Source: Roseivirga thermotolerans
Lineage (GTDB): Bacteria > Bacteroidota > Bacteroidia > Cytophagales > Cyclobacteriaceae
Direction of reading: 5' to 3'
Length of the DNA: 52,595 nucleotides
Assembly: GCF_014653175.1 (NCBI RefSeq)
Contig: NZ_BNAG01000007.1
Span: 1-52,595, forward strand
The notes beneath the pieces were generated by a model. That model was not told the origin of the DNA. It saw only the letters and a list, made by a program, of their open reading frames with translations, and did not search any database. A program made the translations under genes and the position numbers. Positions 22,207 to 31,135 of the stretch are shown here, piece after piece; within the stretch, counting starts at the first letter, position 1, and every line of letters begins with the position of its first letter.

Positions 22207-23796
22207 ATGAAAACAAGAAAAGCAGTATTAGGATTTCTATGGTGCGTTGTGGTTCAGGCAACCATGGGGCAGTCCAATGAAGCCATTCGAAAATATACTG
22301 AAACCATTAGTGCAGGAGTGCCTGTGCAGGTGAGAGGTGAGCTAATTCACAGTGTTCGCTTGCTGCCCGAATTTTATTTTGAAAATGAATTCAGACGGGT
22401 GTGGACCCGCCCCCTTCAGGAGTCTTTTCTCAATCTGGTGAATAAGGCCTATGATCATGGACTTACCCCGGCCGATTATCACTTTGAGGTGCTAAACCGC
22501 CTTTATGCCGATCCTGTGGAGTCGCAGAGCACCGATGCCGACTTACTGTTTACCGATGCCTTTCTTTTATACGCCAGTCATTTTCTCAATGGAAAGCTAA
22601 ACCCGGAAGAAGTAGAAGGCGAATGGCAGGCGGTGCGTAGAGAGGGCAATGCAAAAACCTTTCTGAAAAAGTGCCTGCAACAAGGCAATATGGAAGAGCA
22701 ATTTGAACAGTTGCAGCCCGAAAGCCAAAGCTATCGTGGCTTGGTGAGCGCACTAATGCACTACCGCGAAATAAGACAAAACGGTGGCTGGAATACCATT
22801 GAAGCTGGAGAAACATTGAAGCCGGGTATGAGCGGAAGCCGGGTACAATCGCTCAAATACCGACTTTCCATAGAAGGCTATTTTCTTATGGAAGAAGAAC
22901 CCAACGATCAGTATACACAAGAGCTGGCCGAGGCAGTAAGACGTTTTCAGCAACACCATGGGCTGGAGGCCGATGGCAATGTAGGTAAACAAACACTGGC
23001 TACCCTCAATGTGTCGGTAGAAGCCAAGATAGCCAAGATAAAAGCCAATCTTGAGCGGCTTCGTTGGATAAACCAAGACTTGGGCGATCATTATGTGTTT
23101 GTAAACATTGCCGATTATAAAATGAAAGTATTTAAGCTTGATTCGCTCACCTTTGAGCAGCGGGTAGTAGTGGGCAAGCCATTTCGGAAAACCCCGGTTT
23201 TCAGCGATACAATGACCTATTTTGTGCTGAACCCTTACTGGACGGTACCTCCAACCATTCTTTTTAACGATGTACTTCCTGAAGTGAAAAAAGACGTAAA
23301 CTACCTGCAAACCAAGCAAATGAAAGTGCTGCAGGGAGGGCAAGAGGTAGCTGCAGAAAGTATTGAATGGGCCAAGCTCTCTAAAAACTATTTCCCCTAT
23401 ACCATTCGGCAAGAACCCGGCCCGGCCAATGCCCTTGGAGCTGTTAAGTTCATGTTTCCCAATAAGTACAACATCTACATTCATGATACTCCCAGCAAAG
23501 AACTCTTCAATCGACCCGACAGAGCCTTTAGTTCCGGATGTATCCGTCTCAACCAACCCCTTTCGTTTGTCAATTACCTGATCGCTGAAATGCCCGATTG
23601 GAATACAGAGAAAATAAAAGCGGTGTTGGAAACCGGCAGAGATAAAACTGTCATGCTGCGTAAGCCACTCAGTGTGCATATTCTTTACCTCACCGCCTGG
23701 GTCGATGAAGATGGCGTGCAATTTAGAAACGATGTGTACCAGAGAGATGCCGCGGTAATTAGTGCCCTTTCGGAAAGTGCTCCCAACCTTAATTAA
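22207..23796 (+). CDS. L,D-transpeptidase with peptidoglycan-binding domain (YcbB/LdtD-like)
   Basis: This 529-aa protein has a signal peptide (residues 1-21, ending in MGQ). An N-terminal scaffold is followed by a PG_binding_1 segment (about 200-270, reading AVRRFQQHHGLEADGNVGKQ) and a YkuD catalytic domain (about 295-480). The catalytic motif is complete: His426 in YIHDTPS and Cys445 in SSGCIRL. It makes 3-3 cross-links in peptidoglycan, or attaches proteins to it, in the periplasm. Length and order match the large YcbB-type enzymes. The M15 peptidase gene starts 3 bp after its stop, so the two form an operon. Confidence 0.9.
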   Translation: MKTRKAVLGFLWCVVVQATMGQSNEAIRKYTETISAGVPVQVRGELIHSVRLLPEFYFENEFRRVWTRPLQESFLNLVNKAYDHGLTPADYHFEVLNRLYADPVESQSTDADLLFTDAFLLYASHFLNGKLNPEEVEGEWQAVRREGNAKTFLKKCLQQGNMEEQFEQLQPESQSYRGLVSALMHYREIRQNGGWNTIEAGETLKPGMSGSRVQSLKYRLSIEGYFLMEEEPNDQYTQELAEAVRRFQQHHGLEADGNVGKQTLATLNVSVEAKIAKIKANLERLRWINQDLGDHYVFVNIADYKMKVFKLDSLTFEQRVVVGKPFRKTPVFSDTMTYFVLNPYWTVPPTILFNDVLPEVKKDVNYLQTKQMKVLQGGQEVAAESIEWAKLSKNYFPYTIRQEPGPANALGAVKFMFPNKYNIYIHDTPSKELFNRPDRAFSSGCIRLNQPLSFVNYLIAEMPDWNTEKIKAVLETGRDKTVMLRKPLSVHILYLTAWVDEDGVQFRNDVYQRDAAVISALSESAPNLN

Positions 23797-23799
23797 CTC

Positions 23800-24708
23800 A
23801 TGGTTAGAATAGCCTCTACACTAATGCTTCTGGTAGCACTTAGTAGCGCTGCCCAGGCAAAAAATAAACTCTCGTTTCATGTGTTGGTCAACGGTGAAGA
23901 AGTACCCTATAGCCTCTTTAGTTTTTTTGTAATGCCCGGTGAGGTACTTGATGTTTCGGCCAATACCGATTTTGAGCTGCAGGGCAATGACCTTTCCGTG
24001 ATCAACATATCGGTTATGGCCTATAAAGTAGAAGCCCCTGCCAAGCCTGGAGCATATTCCGTTGCTATTAGCAAGGGCGAAGAACGAATGGTCTTGAACA
24101 TTCTGGTGCTTACGCCTATGTCCAATAAAAAGGGAGAATACCTCAACGGATATCGTATAGGCAACTATCCGGCAAGAATGCTCAACAATGATCCAATATA
24201 TGAACGCCCCAAAGGCTTGTTTGAGGTTACAGAGGCCACGGCCAACCTTCAACTCACTCCACATTTCAACATAAGCCAGTTTTTGTGTAAGCAAGCCGGA
24301 GGTTACCCCAAGTACCTAATTGTGAGAGAACGTTTACTGCTCAAGTTGGAATACCTGTTGGCCATTGCTCAGGCAGAAGGTATTGCCATCGAAACCTTTG
24401 GTTTTATTAGTGGCTATCGTACCCCTTTCTATAACAAGTCCATTGGTAATGTGCCCTACAGTCGCCACGTGTGGGGCGGGGCTGCCGATATTTTTATTGA
24501 TCAGAATGGAGACGGACAAATGGACGATCTTAATAATGATGGGGTAGTAAACGATAAGGACGTGCGCTACTTCTATAACCTTGTAGAGGCAGAATACAAT
24601 AAGCAGGAGTACAAAAAGTTTATTGGTGGCCTGGGCTTTTACAAGAAAAATAGTCGGCATAGTGGTTTCATTCATGTAGACGTACGAGGCAAAAAGGCCA
24701 GGTGGTAG
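23800..24708 (+). CDS. Peptidase M15-family wall peptidase
   Basis: This 302-aa protein has a signal peptide (about 1-20, ending AQA). A beta-rich N-terminal part is followed by an M15/DUF882-type domain from about residue 150: SGYRTPFYNKSIG, then SRHVWGGAADIFID with the zinc ligands His and Asp, and a C-terminal HVDVRG supplying the last His. An inserted DQNGDGQMDDLNNDG segment looks like a calcium-binding loop. M15 enzymes trim peptide stems of peptidoglycan. Operon with the L,D-transpeptidase, which points to joint wall remodelling. Confidence 0.85.
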   Translation: MVRIASTLMLLVALSSAAQAKNKLSFHVLVNGEEVPYSLFSFFVMPGEVLDVSANTDFELQGNDLSVINISVMAYKVEAPAKPGAYSVAISKGEERMVLNILVLTPMSNKKGEYLNGYRIGNYPARMLNNDPIYERPKGLFEVTEATANLQLTPHFNISQFLCKQAGGYPKYLIVRERLLLKLEYLLAIAQAEGIAIETFGFISGYRTPFYNKSIGNVPYSRHVWGGAADIFIDQNGDGQMDDLNNDGVVNDKDVRYFYNLVEAEYNKQEYKKFIGGLGFYKKNSRHSGFIHVDVRGKKARW

Positions 24709-24717
24709 CTGTTCCGC

Positions 24718-25719
24718 TTAATGGCCAAGCTCTTGTATGGCTTCATCCAACAAAGGGTCTTTACCCTCCGGAAATTGGCTTAGCGTAGTATTTATTTCCC
24801 GATCCGGGGCAATGCCCAAATAGTCCCAGTTGTGACCATCAGCATCCAGAATTTTCTCGAACGTAAGGGAGAACCACCAGCCATTGAGCATTTCGAATCC
24901 CCTCACCGAGCCCTGGGACCCTGCTGTGCGCTGTCCTATTACCGTAGCGTTTTCCAGGAGCTTCATGGCCAGTACAAACCGTTCTCCCGCACTTACTGTA
25001 TAGCGGCTGGTGAGCACTATCACCGGTTTGTTGTAGTAATAATGAATTGAAGGATTGACGAACCACTGATAGGCCTTATCGAAATCGTTGGGTAGTGGTC
25101 CTTTTTTATTGAACGATTGATGCCACAAAAGCTGGTTTTGTGTAAAGTAGGCGGCAAGAGCCTGAGCATATATAGCGCTGCCGCCATCGTTGTTGCGTAG
25201 GTCTATTATTAGCCCACTCGTGGAACGCAGGGCGTTCATAGCCTCCTGAATTTCGGGTGGAGGTTGGTTGTAGATTGTCCAGTCAGTAAAGTCAGGCAGG
25301 TAGAGGTAGCCAATATTTTGTTCCAACCGACCATAAACTGCCCGACTGTTTTCAGAATATAAGTCCTGCAGATAGTGGTTTTTAATTCGGGCTAAATCAA
25401 CCGTTCGCTCATAGTTTAGGTAATTGAAGGTAAGAAAGGTGCTGTCGGGTGTTACCAAACGAATGTGCGGATCCTCAAGACTGGCAAGTAGCCGGGAGCA
25501 AATAACAAAAAATTCGCTTTCTGTAGTTTGGGCATTTAGCTCGTCTTGTGCCAGCTGGTAAGCCGCTTCAAAATCCGGTCGTTGGTCAAAGTTGGCATAG
25601 TATGCCTTGGTGGTTTCATACAAGTGCCTTAAAACCAATTCTTTATTACTCCTTTCGGCTTCTTCCATCAGGCAGCCGTTTAGTAATAGGACGAAAATCA
25701 GGGCAATCCATTTTTTCAT
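24718..25719 (-). CDS. S41-family peptidase, lipoprotein
   Basis: I choose the ATG at 25719 (MKKWIALIFVLLLNGC), which gives a clean lipoprotein signal with Cys at residue 16; an upstream in-frame start at 25752 would spoil it. The product is about 333 aa. The tail-specific-protease core reads GLIIDLRNNDGGSAIYAQAL, then TVSAGERFVLAM with the nucleophile Ser, and VIGQRTAGSQGSVRGF. There is no PDZ domain. It is the last gene of a 13-gene run and lies 2 bp from its upstream neighbour. Confidence 0.8.
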   Translation of the reverse strand: MKKWIALIFVLLLNGCLMEEAERSNKELVLRHLYETTKAYYANFDQRPDFEAAYQLAQDELNAQTTESEFFVICSRLLASLEDPHIRLVTPDSTFLTFNYLNYERTVDLARIKNHYLQDLYSENSRAVYGRLEQNIGYLYLPDFTDWTIYNQPPPEIQEAMNALRSTSGLIIDLRNNDGGSAIYAQALAAYFTQNQLLWHQSFNKKGPLPNDFDKAYQWFVNPSIHYYYNKPVIVLTSRYTVSAGERFVLAMKLLENATVIGQRTAGSQGSVRGFEMLNGWWFSLTFEKILDADGHNWDYLGIAPDREINTTLSQFPEGKDPLLDEAIQELGH

Positions 25720-25721
25720 AC

Positions 25722-26492
25722 TTACAACCGATATTCCAATAGAACCAACCATTGCAGGCGTATGCCTTTAGACACTTTGGGATAATTAATTTTGTAATGC
25801 TCGAACATTAGTTCGGAGCGCAGGCTGAGTGCATCAGAGAGCTCCCGAGCATAGAAAACCTGTAAGGTATATTGCCAAAAGCCATTGAAGGGTAATGACC
25901 ACTCACCGTATTTTACTATACCCTTTTTCTGAAAAAGGTCGGCCAGAAAAACTTCATCTAAAGTGAACTGTGGGCGGTGAAGGTAGGCTAGTATAGGAAG
26001 CTGCACCTGCCAGCCTACTTGTTCTTTACCCGGTAAATAGGCGCCACTATACACCGCAAACAAACCGTTGACCGACTCCCAGCTATAGCCGTCCAAAGGA
26101 GTATAGACCCTGAAAAAAGTGGTGGAACGCAATGAGCCACCCAGGGAATGTACCCACAGCGATTTTTGTTTAAGGCTGTAAAGTAAGGTATAGCTAATAT
26201 CCACCCAATGCCATTCCCTTGTTTCAGTACCCACCTTTGTGCGCATGGGGTAGGCGTTGGTTAAAAGACTCGAAGTGGCTTGTATATTGAGCCGGTGCGT
26301 GTATTGCCGAGTGTTTAGGGAAGCTCCCAGAGTAAGCGGGAAACCATATCCGGAATAGCTGAGGGGAGACCCGGCTAGATCGTACGACTGCACGGTTTGC
26401 ACCCCCGTACCCAGGCGTAGAAATGTGCCTTGCTGGCCTATGGCCTTCAGACCAACGCATAGAAAGAGTATGAAGGCTCCGTATTTCACCAT
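25722..26492 (-). CDS. Predicted outer-membrane beta-barrel protein
   Basis: This 256-aa protein has a signal peptide (about 1-19, ending KAIGQ) and alternating, aromatic-rich strands through to a C-terminal strand ending LLEYRL, as in small outer-membrane barrels. No family recognised. It overlaps the upstream tautomerase-like gene by 7 bases and sits in the middle of the operon's distal part. Confidence 0.65.
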   Translation of the reverse strand: MVKYGAFILFLCVGLKAIGQQGTFLRLGTGVQTVQSYDLAGSPLSYSGYGFPLTLGASLNTRQYTHRLNIQATSSLLTNAYPMRTKVGTETREWHWVDISYTLLYSLKQKSLWVHSLGGSLRSTTFFRVYTPLDGYSWESVNGLFAVYSGAYLPGKEQVGWQVQLPILAYLHRPQFTLDEVFLADLFQKKGIVKYGEWSLPFNGFWQYTLQVFYARELSDALSLRSELMFEHYKINYPKVSKGIRLQWLVLLEYRL

Positions 26493-26821
26493 TCCTCCAG
26501 TTTTCCACGGTCCATTACATGTCCTGATTCTACCCGTTGAGTCATTATAAAAACATCTTCTTCAGGAATGCCCACAATATCCTGTACCAACTCGAGAAAG
26601 CTTTTCTGCAGCTGTTTTATGCCCTCAGAGGGCCACAACGTAGGAAGGTTTATTTCAGCCCTCAGGCTGTAGTGTGCTCCGGCTGTCAGATAGTCCGTAA
26701 GCAATACAATGTTAATGTCGGCCGGACGGAGCCGATTCAGAATAGACCACGCTTTTACCAGTCGGTTCCAGTCGGCCGGTTCAGCGTATTTTTCAGAAAC
26801 ATAGCAGGTAAGTAAAGGCAT
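26486..26821 (-). CDS. Tautomerase-like small protein (tentative)
   Basis: This 111-aa cytosolic-looking protein begins MPLLTCYVS, so a Pro follows the start Met as in the 4-oxalocrotonate tautomerase/MIF superfamily, where that Pro is the catalytic base. A GIPEEDVFIM segment near residue 84 also fits the family. The rest is not diagnostic. It is the only clearly non-exported small enzyme in the run. Confidence 0.4.
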   Translation of the reverse strand: MPLLTCYVSEKYAEPADWNRLVKAWSILNRLRPADINIVLLTDYLTAGAHYSLRAEINLPTLWPSEGIKQLQKSFLELVQDIVGIPEEDVFIMTQRVESGHVMDRGKLEEW

Positions 26822-26862
26822 AGAGAAATGAGTTTTTGGTTATACATGAGTTGGGAATGTAT

Positions 26863-28314
26863 TCATTGATGGCCGAGACTATATCGCTCCATGAGTTTTC
26901 GCAGAGCAGGCGAATCTTCAATGAGTGAATGCTCCAGAGCCGATTCTATGTGCTTTAAGTATTGCTGATTCAGCTTGGTGTCTTTGAGCCAGTAAGAGGC
27001 CTTAAGTAACTCTATATAAGCTCCCGGCCGGCTCGGAAACAGTTCGTTGGCTAGTTTCAGATAGGGCAAACCATCTTCGATTTGTCCTGTCCATGTTCGG
27101 TCTCTCCCCAATAGAAATAATGGGTCAAAACTCACAAAGTCGGCATCTTTGGCCAATTGTGTTTGCAGAAGCTCTTTGAGCCCACTCCAGCCTAGCTGCT
27201 CTTTGAGCTTCACGATTTCCTCCTTTTGAAGAGGAGGAGGCAGCGGAGGGAAATGGGTGAGTTTATCCGGCTTCCGAATAAAGCCAAAAGGCTCCATTAT
27301 AGTGTCGTTGAGTGAATTGTTGAGGGCTTCTGTGAGTGTCACCTTTAGTTGCAGCAAATGTTGCGAAGCTTCGGCCATATGGGCACTGCGGTACTGGTTA
27401 ATGGCATGTGGGTATTGAAATAAACCATGAGTGGCCAGGCTGTCAGCCAAGCGAATCCAGTACTGGTTGGCATAGCGGAATGTGCTTTGAAACGAACTAT
27501 CGATGCGGCTGGTATCTGGCCCATGCACCATAACATAAGGTATGTTGAGTTTTTGAATTTGGTAGTGCAGGGGGAAGAGCTCTTGAAAGTGTTTGGTACT
27601 GCCTTTCCAGGTTTCTGTACCGTCAAATGAAATAATACCGTCCAATATGCCGGTGGCCTGTTGCAGCGCGAAGATAACAGCCCCTCCATAACCACTGCCC
27701 AAACCTAATAGGCTCTTGTATTTCAATCCCAAATGTGCGGTTATAAAGCGCAGACCAAAAAGCAAATCTTCAACAGAGCTAAGTTCCTGATAAGGCATAT
27801 CCAGACCATCCACAGCCAAAACAATAAAACCCTTCTGCGCCATGGCTTCGTGGAAGGCCCACTGAGCCTTCACATGCCCTGAATGAATTAAAAGAGGAAA
27901 AGCCGATTCTATGGGGTGGACATTCTTAATGGCTAGCGATTTTTCTTCAAAAAGGCTACGGGCCGAGGTCAGGGGGAGTGAGGAGAGCAGGCGCTCCTCT
28001 TGCTGTGTACGGCTAGCAGCATCGGGTACTTTTTGTTGCAGAAACTCTTCTACCGCCCAATGGTAGTCTTTATGACTCATGTATTCAGGTTGGGTAGAAG
28101 CAATGGCCGGATACCAAACATGAATGAGCAACTTACGGTAACGCTGCTCGGGTGATTCTTTCAAATAATTGTGGAGTGAATTTTCCTGACGAAGCGAATC
28201 GACCCATTCAATGGCTCGGTAACCCACGGGATAATGATCTTGGGCATTTAGGGTTGAGAGCGCGAAAGGGCCAAGGGTAATGAGCACTAGAAAGACGCTG
28301 ATACTTCTTTTCAT
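26863..28314 (-). CDS. Exported alpha/beta-hydrolase-like protein, nucleophile position altered
   Basis: This 483-aa protein has a signal peptide (1-24, ending LNAQ). The N-terminal 330 residues follow the platelet-activating-factor acetylhydrolase/dienelactone hydrolase pattern (LLIHVWYPA, then FPLLIHSGH). The elbow reads GLGSGYGG at 204-211, where GHSYGG is usual, so the residue in the Ser position is Gly208 and the Ser lies one place earlier. Activity is therefore doubtful. The C-terminal part (about 390-470) looks like TPR helices. It is 42 bp from the tautomerase-like gene. Confidence 0.7.
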   Translation of the reverse strand: MKRSISVFLVLITLGPFALSTLNAQDHYPVGYRAIEWVDSLRQENSLHNYLKESPEQRYRKLLIHVWYPAIASTQPEYMSHKDYHWAVEEFLQQKVPDAASRTQQEERLLSSLPLTSARSLFEEKSLAIKNVHPIESAFPLLIHSGHVKAQWAFHEAMAQKGFIVLAVDGLDMPYQELSSVEDLLFGLRFITAHLGLKYKSLLGLGSGYGGAVIFALQQATGILDGIISFDGTETWKGSTKHFQELFPLHYQIQKLNIPYVMVHGPDTSRIDSSFQSTFRYANQYWIRLADSLATHGLFQYPHAINQYRSAHMAEASQHLLQLKVTLTEALNNSLNDTIMEPFGFIRKPDKLTHFPPLPPPLQKEEIVKLKEQLGWSGLKELLQTQLAKDADFVSFDPLFLLGRDRTWTGQIEDGLPYLKLANELFPSRPGAYIELLKASYWLKDTKLNQQYLKHIESALEHSLIEDSPALRKLMERYSLGHQ

Positions 28315-28326
28315 ATCGGTTTAGGG

Positions 28327-28941
28327 CTATTGTTTCTTAATGCATCGGCAGTTAATGAGCATGTCTGAAGTTGCACTGATGTAGGTTGGCTCTATGGTTG
28401 TGCTGTCTTTACCCTGATGGTAGAGATGAAGACCTATGATTTTAAGGCCGTTGTATGGTTGACTTTCGGGGGCAGGGTTGTTCCAGACCGTATCTGTGCG
28501 GCTCAGCCAAACTTCCATGGAGCCTCGGGCACGCAGGGGAGTTTCGTTTTCAGCAAGGTAAATGCCCGCCATTTCTATGTTCAAAGGATCCAAAACCTGG
28601 CGATGAACCCGTTTGCCTCCCCGGCTATTGGCCTTGCCTTCTAATCCTGCAATCAAGTCTAACAAGTGGGCGAAGGAGGGCAATTGCCAGCCTTCCGGGC
28701 AAATTTTGGCAGTGTCGGCCCAGTGGTAAAAAAGTCCCAGGGTATGGCAGTCAGTTTCCACCGGGCAGAGTGCCGAGACTTCAGAGCCTCGGTAGGAAAT
28801 ATTTCTGGTAAACCATTCCTGCCCATTCAAGGGCAAAGTGGGGTATTCCTGTCCATCTCGGGAGTCGAGAGCTATGCCTTGCGCCTGAACAGATGAGGCC
28901 AGGAGCAACCCTGAAAACACAAGCATCCACTTACTTTTCAT
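28327..28941 (-). CDS. FISUMP-domain secreted protein
   Basis: This 204-aa protein has a signal peptide (about 1-20, ending VQAQG). The rest follows the Fibrobacter succinogenes major paralogous domain: DSRDGQEYPTLPLNGQEWFT, then GLFYHWADTAKICPEGWQLP. The function of this domain is unknown; proteins of this type are exported. Four cysteines lie in the first 100 mature residues. It overlaps the next upstream gene by 11 bases. Confidence 0.75.
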   Translation of the reverse strand: MKSKWMLVFSGLLLASSVQAQGIALDSRDGQEYPTLPLNGQEWFTRNISYRGSEVSALCPVETDCHTLGLFYHWADTAKICPEGWQLPSFAHLLDLIAGLEGKANSRGGKRVHRQVLDPLNIEMAGIYLAENETPLRARGSMEVWLSRTDTVWNNPAPESQPYNGLKIIGLHLYHQGKDSTTIEPTYISATSDMLINCRCIKKQ

Positions 28942-30517
28942 GGAGTGCAGGGTTTAGTGAAATTGGGTTAATCAGGTAGCCATCGTGCAGCGACTTATCG
29001 TTAGCCGGGGTACCGGTGAGTGAAATTTCCTCACCATTGAGGTAGAAGCGAATACCATAGGTGTCTTCTTTCAGCGAACCAAAACTCACCACGAGTTGGG
29101 TGTTTTTGTCAAAGTGTTGATTGGAAATAACCATTTCGAACTCCCTGTAAGAGCCCATGGTCCAGGTGTTGGCCGTCCAGCCAAAACGTTCATAAAACTC
29201 TTCAATAGTATTGACTCCATTCGGATGTTTCTCGTCCCATGAAGCCGGGTCACGATAAATCCATTCGAAGTTTTCCGTTGGTGTGGTTAGTTGTTGGCCG
29301 GACCGTTTGTAATCTGCCTGACCCAGAGCGGCTGAGGCATGAAGTATCTTCAGTGAATCATTATTTACCAAATAGGCATTGAGTATGGTGAAGTTGTTGG
29401 ATCGTATCCCTATGTAGGTGAAGTCGGTCGATTTTTTCACTACATAAAGTGGGGATCGGCTCACTTCCCTCATATAAGTGGTATCGCGAATTTCGTGTAT
29501 CGAGACACTGCCATCAATGGAGTAGTTTTCCGGTAAGTGCTGTAGGGAAGTCCAGCGAGGCCCTGAGTTAAGTGAAATGGAGTCGATAAGTCCGTTTTTG
29601 CCGGTCACAAATAAAGTATTGCTCACCAACAAGGCATCGTGCAGGTGAGGCCATTGATTGGGCAATACTGACCAGGTATTGCCTCCATCTCTGGTTCTGA
29701 AAACAAGGGCTTTTGGGCTGTCTTCGTCCAGAGTTCCGCCAATTACAAAACCATCGTTGGCATTCTGAAAAAGTACCTTTCGGAGCACCCACCGGTCGTC
29801 CGGCTTAAAACCCGGAAGCAAAGCATTTTCCCAGGTATTTCCTCCATCTTCCGAATGCTGTACCACCCAGTTGTTATTCACCTTTCTGGTCTTCCAAATC
29901 TGCCGGTCGTTCAGGTAGAACATCCCGTTCATGTAGGCCGGAGACCCGGCTCTATAATCTTCGGTATTAAGCAACTGACGACTAATCTGATTCCAGGTTT
30001 TTCCACCATCGGTAGTGGTAAAAGCTATGGGTGAAAATGAAGGTTTTTCAGCCGATGGCTCGGTGCTAAATCCTGAGATGTAGCCGTTCTGTGCATCTTT
30101 AAAATGCATGTCGTAGTAAGCCACAAAAACCCCTTTCGGTTGCTGGTTCTTGCCTGGAATGTTTCGGTAATGTTCCTTAATTCGGCCGGAAACCAACGGG
30201 CTTATTTCGGTCCAGTGGTTTCCGCCATCGGTTGTTTTATAAACATAGCCGTAGTCTCCGCATACATAGCCTGTCAGGGAATCCGTAAACTGTATGTCTT
30301 CAAAGAACTCTGCCCCTAAATGGGCTTTTTGTTGCCATGACCCACCGAGGTCATTGCTGGCAAAAATATGGCCCCCACCATAGTCTACAGCCCAAAAGGA
30401 ACCGTTTGACAGGGTAAGCTTATGCAAGGTAGTACCTTCGGGTAGTCCGCTGAGTTGTTTGGCCTTAATGGGTAAGTAGAATAGGTGTAAACAAAAGAGC
30501 AAGGCAAAAATTCTCAT
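28931..30517 (-). CDS. BNR-repeat / Ycf48-like secreted beta-propeller
   Basis: This 528-aa protein has a signal peptide (about 1-19). Several BNR/sialidase-type Asp-box repeats are visible (TTDGGNHWTEI, TTDGGKTWNQI, SEDGGNTWENA, RTRDGGNTWSVL), spaced over the first 290 residues as in Ycf48-like propellers. No catalytic residues of sialidases are apparent. Likely a binding or scaffold protein. It overlaps the FISUMP gene. Confidence 0.8.
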   Translation of the reverse strand: MRIFALLFCLHLFYLPIKAKQLSGLPEGTTLHKLTLSNGSFWAVDYGGGHIFASNDLGGSWQQKAHLGAEFFEDIQFTDSLTGYVCGDYGYVYKTTDGGNHWTEISPLVSGRIKEHYRNIPGKNQQPKGVFVAYYDMHFKDAQNGYISGFSTEPSAEKPSFSPIAFTTTDGGKTWNQISRQLLNTEDYRAGSPAYMNGMFYLNDRQIWKTRKVNNNWVVQHSEDGGNTWENALLPGFKPDDRWVLRKVLFQNANDGFVIGGTLDEDSPKALVFRTRDGGNTWSVLPNQWPHLHDALLVSNTLFVTGKNGLIDSISLNSGPRWTSLQHLPENYSIDGSVSIHEIRDTTYMREVSRSPLYVVKKSTDFTYIGIRSNNFTILNAYLVNNDSLKILHASAALGQADYKRSGQQLTTPTENFEWIYRDPASWDEKHPNGVNTIEEFYERFGWTANTWTMGSYREFEMVISNQHFDKNTQLVVSFGSLKEDTYGIRFYLNGEEISLTGTPANDKSLHDGYLINPISLNPALHEK

Positions 30518-30520
30518 GGT

Positions 30521-31135
30521 TTAAAAGTTTAGCGTGGTCCAGTTAATGGTTTGTTTTCGGGTTGAATTGGCCGGGAAGATCACTGGTTGAAAACCTTCCG
30601 GCCCAATCATATTGCGGATTTCTATGCGCCATAGGGCATTGTTTAAGTCGAAGTGCTTTTTGCTAAACTGAAACTCCATGCCATTATAGGCTATGTAGCT
30701 GCTGGAGTAAGGGTTGACCTCCGGCATACTGTCTCGGGCAAGCTGCATTTTTTTCCTGTCGAAGCGCACGGTGTTGGCCGTCCAGCCAACCGTGTACCCC
30801 CAGAGAGTGGGTGGTTCGGTGTCTGTCCAGGTGCTGTCTGGCAATGAGCGTGCACCGAGTTGGGAAGATGCGTGAATATTGAGCAAACCGGAGGCTTGTT
30901 GTATAAACACATCGACATACAAGGGTTTAGTTAGCTTACTTTTTACGGCCACATAGTAGTAGTACTCATCCGACTTTGAATAAATGCTATTGAGCGAGTC
31001 AAGGGTTACAACGTGGGCATCGGCCCATTCCGTAGTGCTAATTTGCCCATCAATCATAACGGGCCGGCAAAGATCTCCGCTGCAGCCTTGAAGGAGTTGA
31101 AAAATTGAGATGGTGCTCAAAAGTAGCCTACTCAT
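30521..31135 (-). CDS. Lipoprotein with CBM9-like domain
   Basis: This 204-aa protein has a signal peptide with lipobox LLQGC (Cys18). The opening MIDGQISTTEWADAHVVTL and the later YIAYNGMEFQFSKK and LWRIEIRNM fit the CBM9/DOMON-like beta-sandwich seen at the start of many Bacteroidota surface proteins. It might bind carbohydrate. It overlaps the serine hydrolase gene by 8 bases. Confidence 0.55.
   Translation of the reverse strand: MSRLLLSTISIFQLLQGCSGDLCRPVMIDGQISTTEWADAHVVTLDSLNSIYSKSDEYYYYVAVKSKLTKPLYVDVFIQQASGLLNIHASSQLGARSLPDSTWTDTEPPTLWGYTVGWTANTVRFDRKKMQLARDSMPEVNPYSSSYIAYNGMEFQFSKKHFDLNNALWRIEIRNMIGPEGFQPVIFPANSTRKQTINWTTLNF

Noticed and set aside
22753-23721. A 322-codon frame on the - strand
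   Set aside because: It lies entirely opposite the L,D-transpeptidase gene, has no recognisable motif and no start signal.
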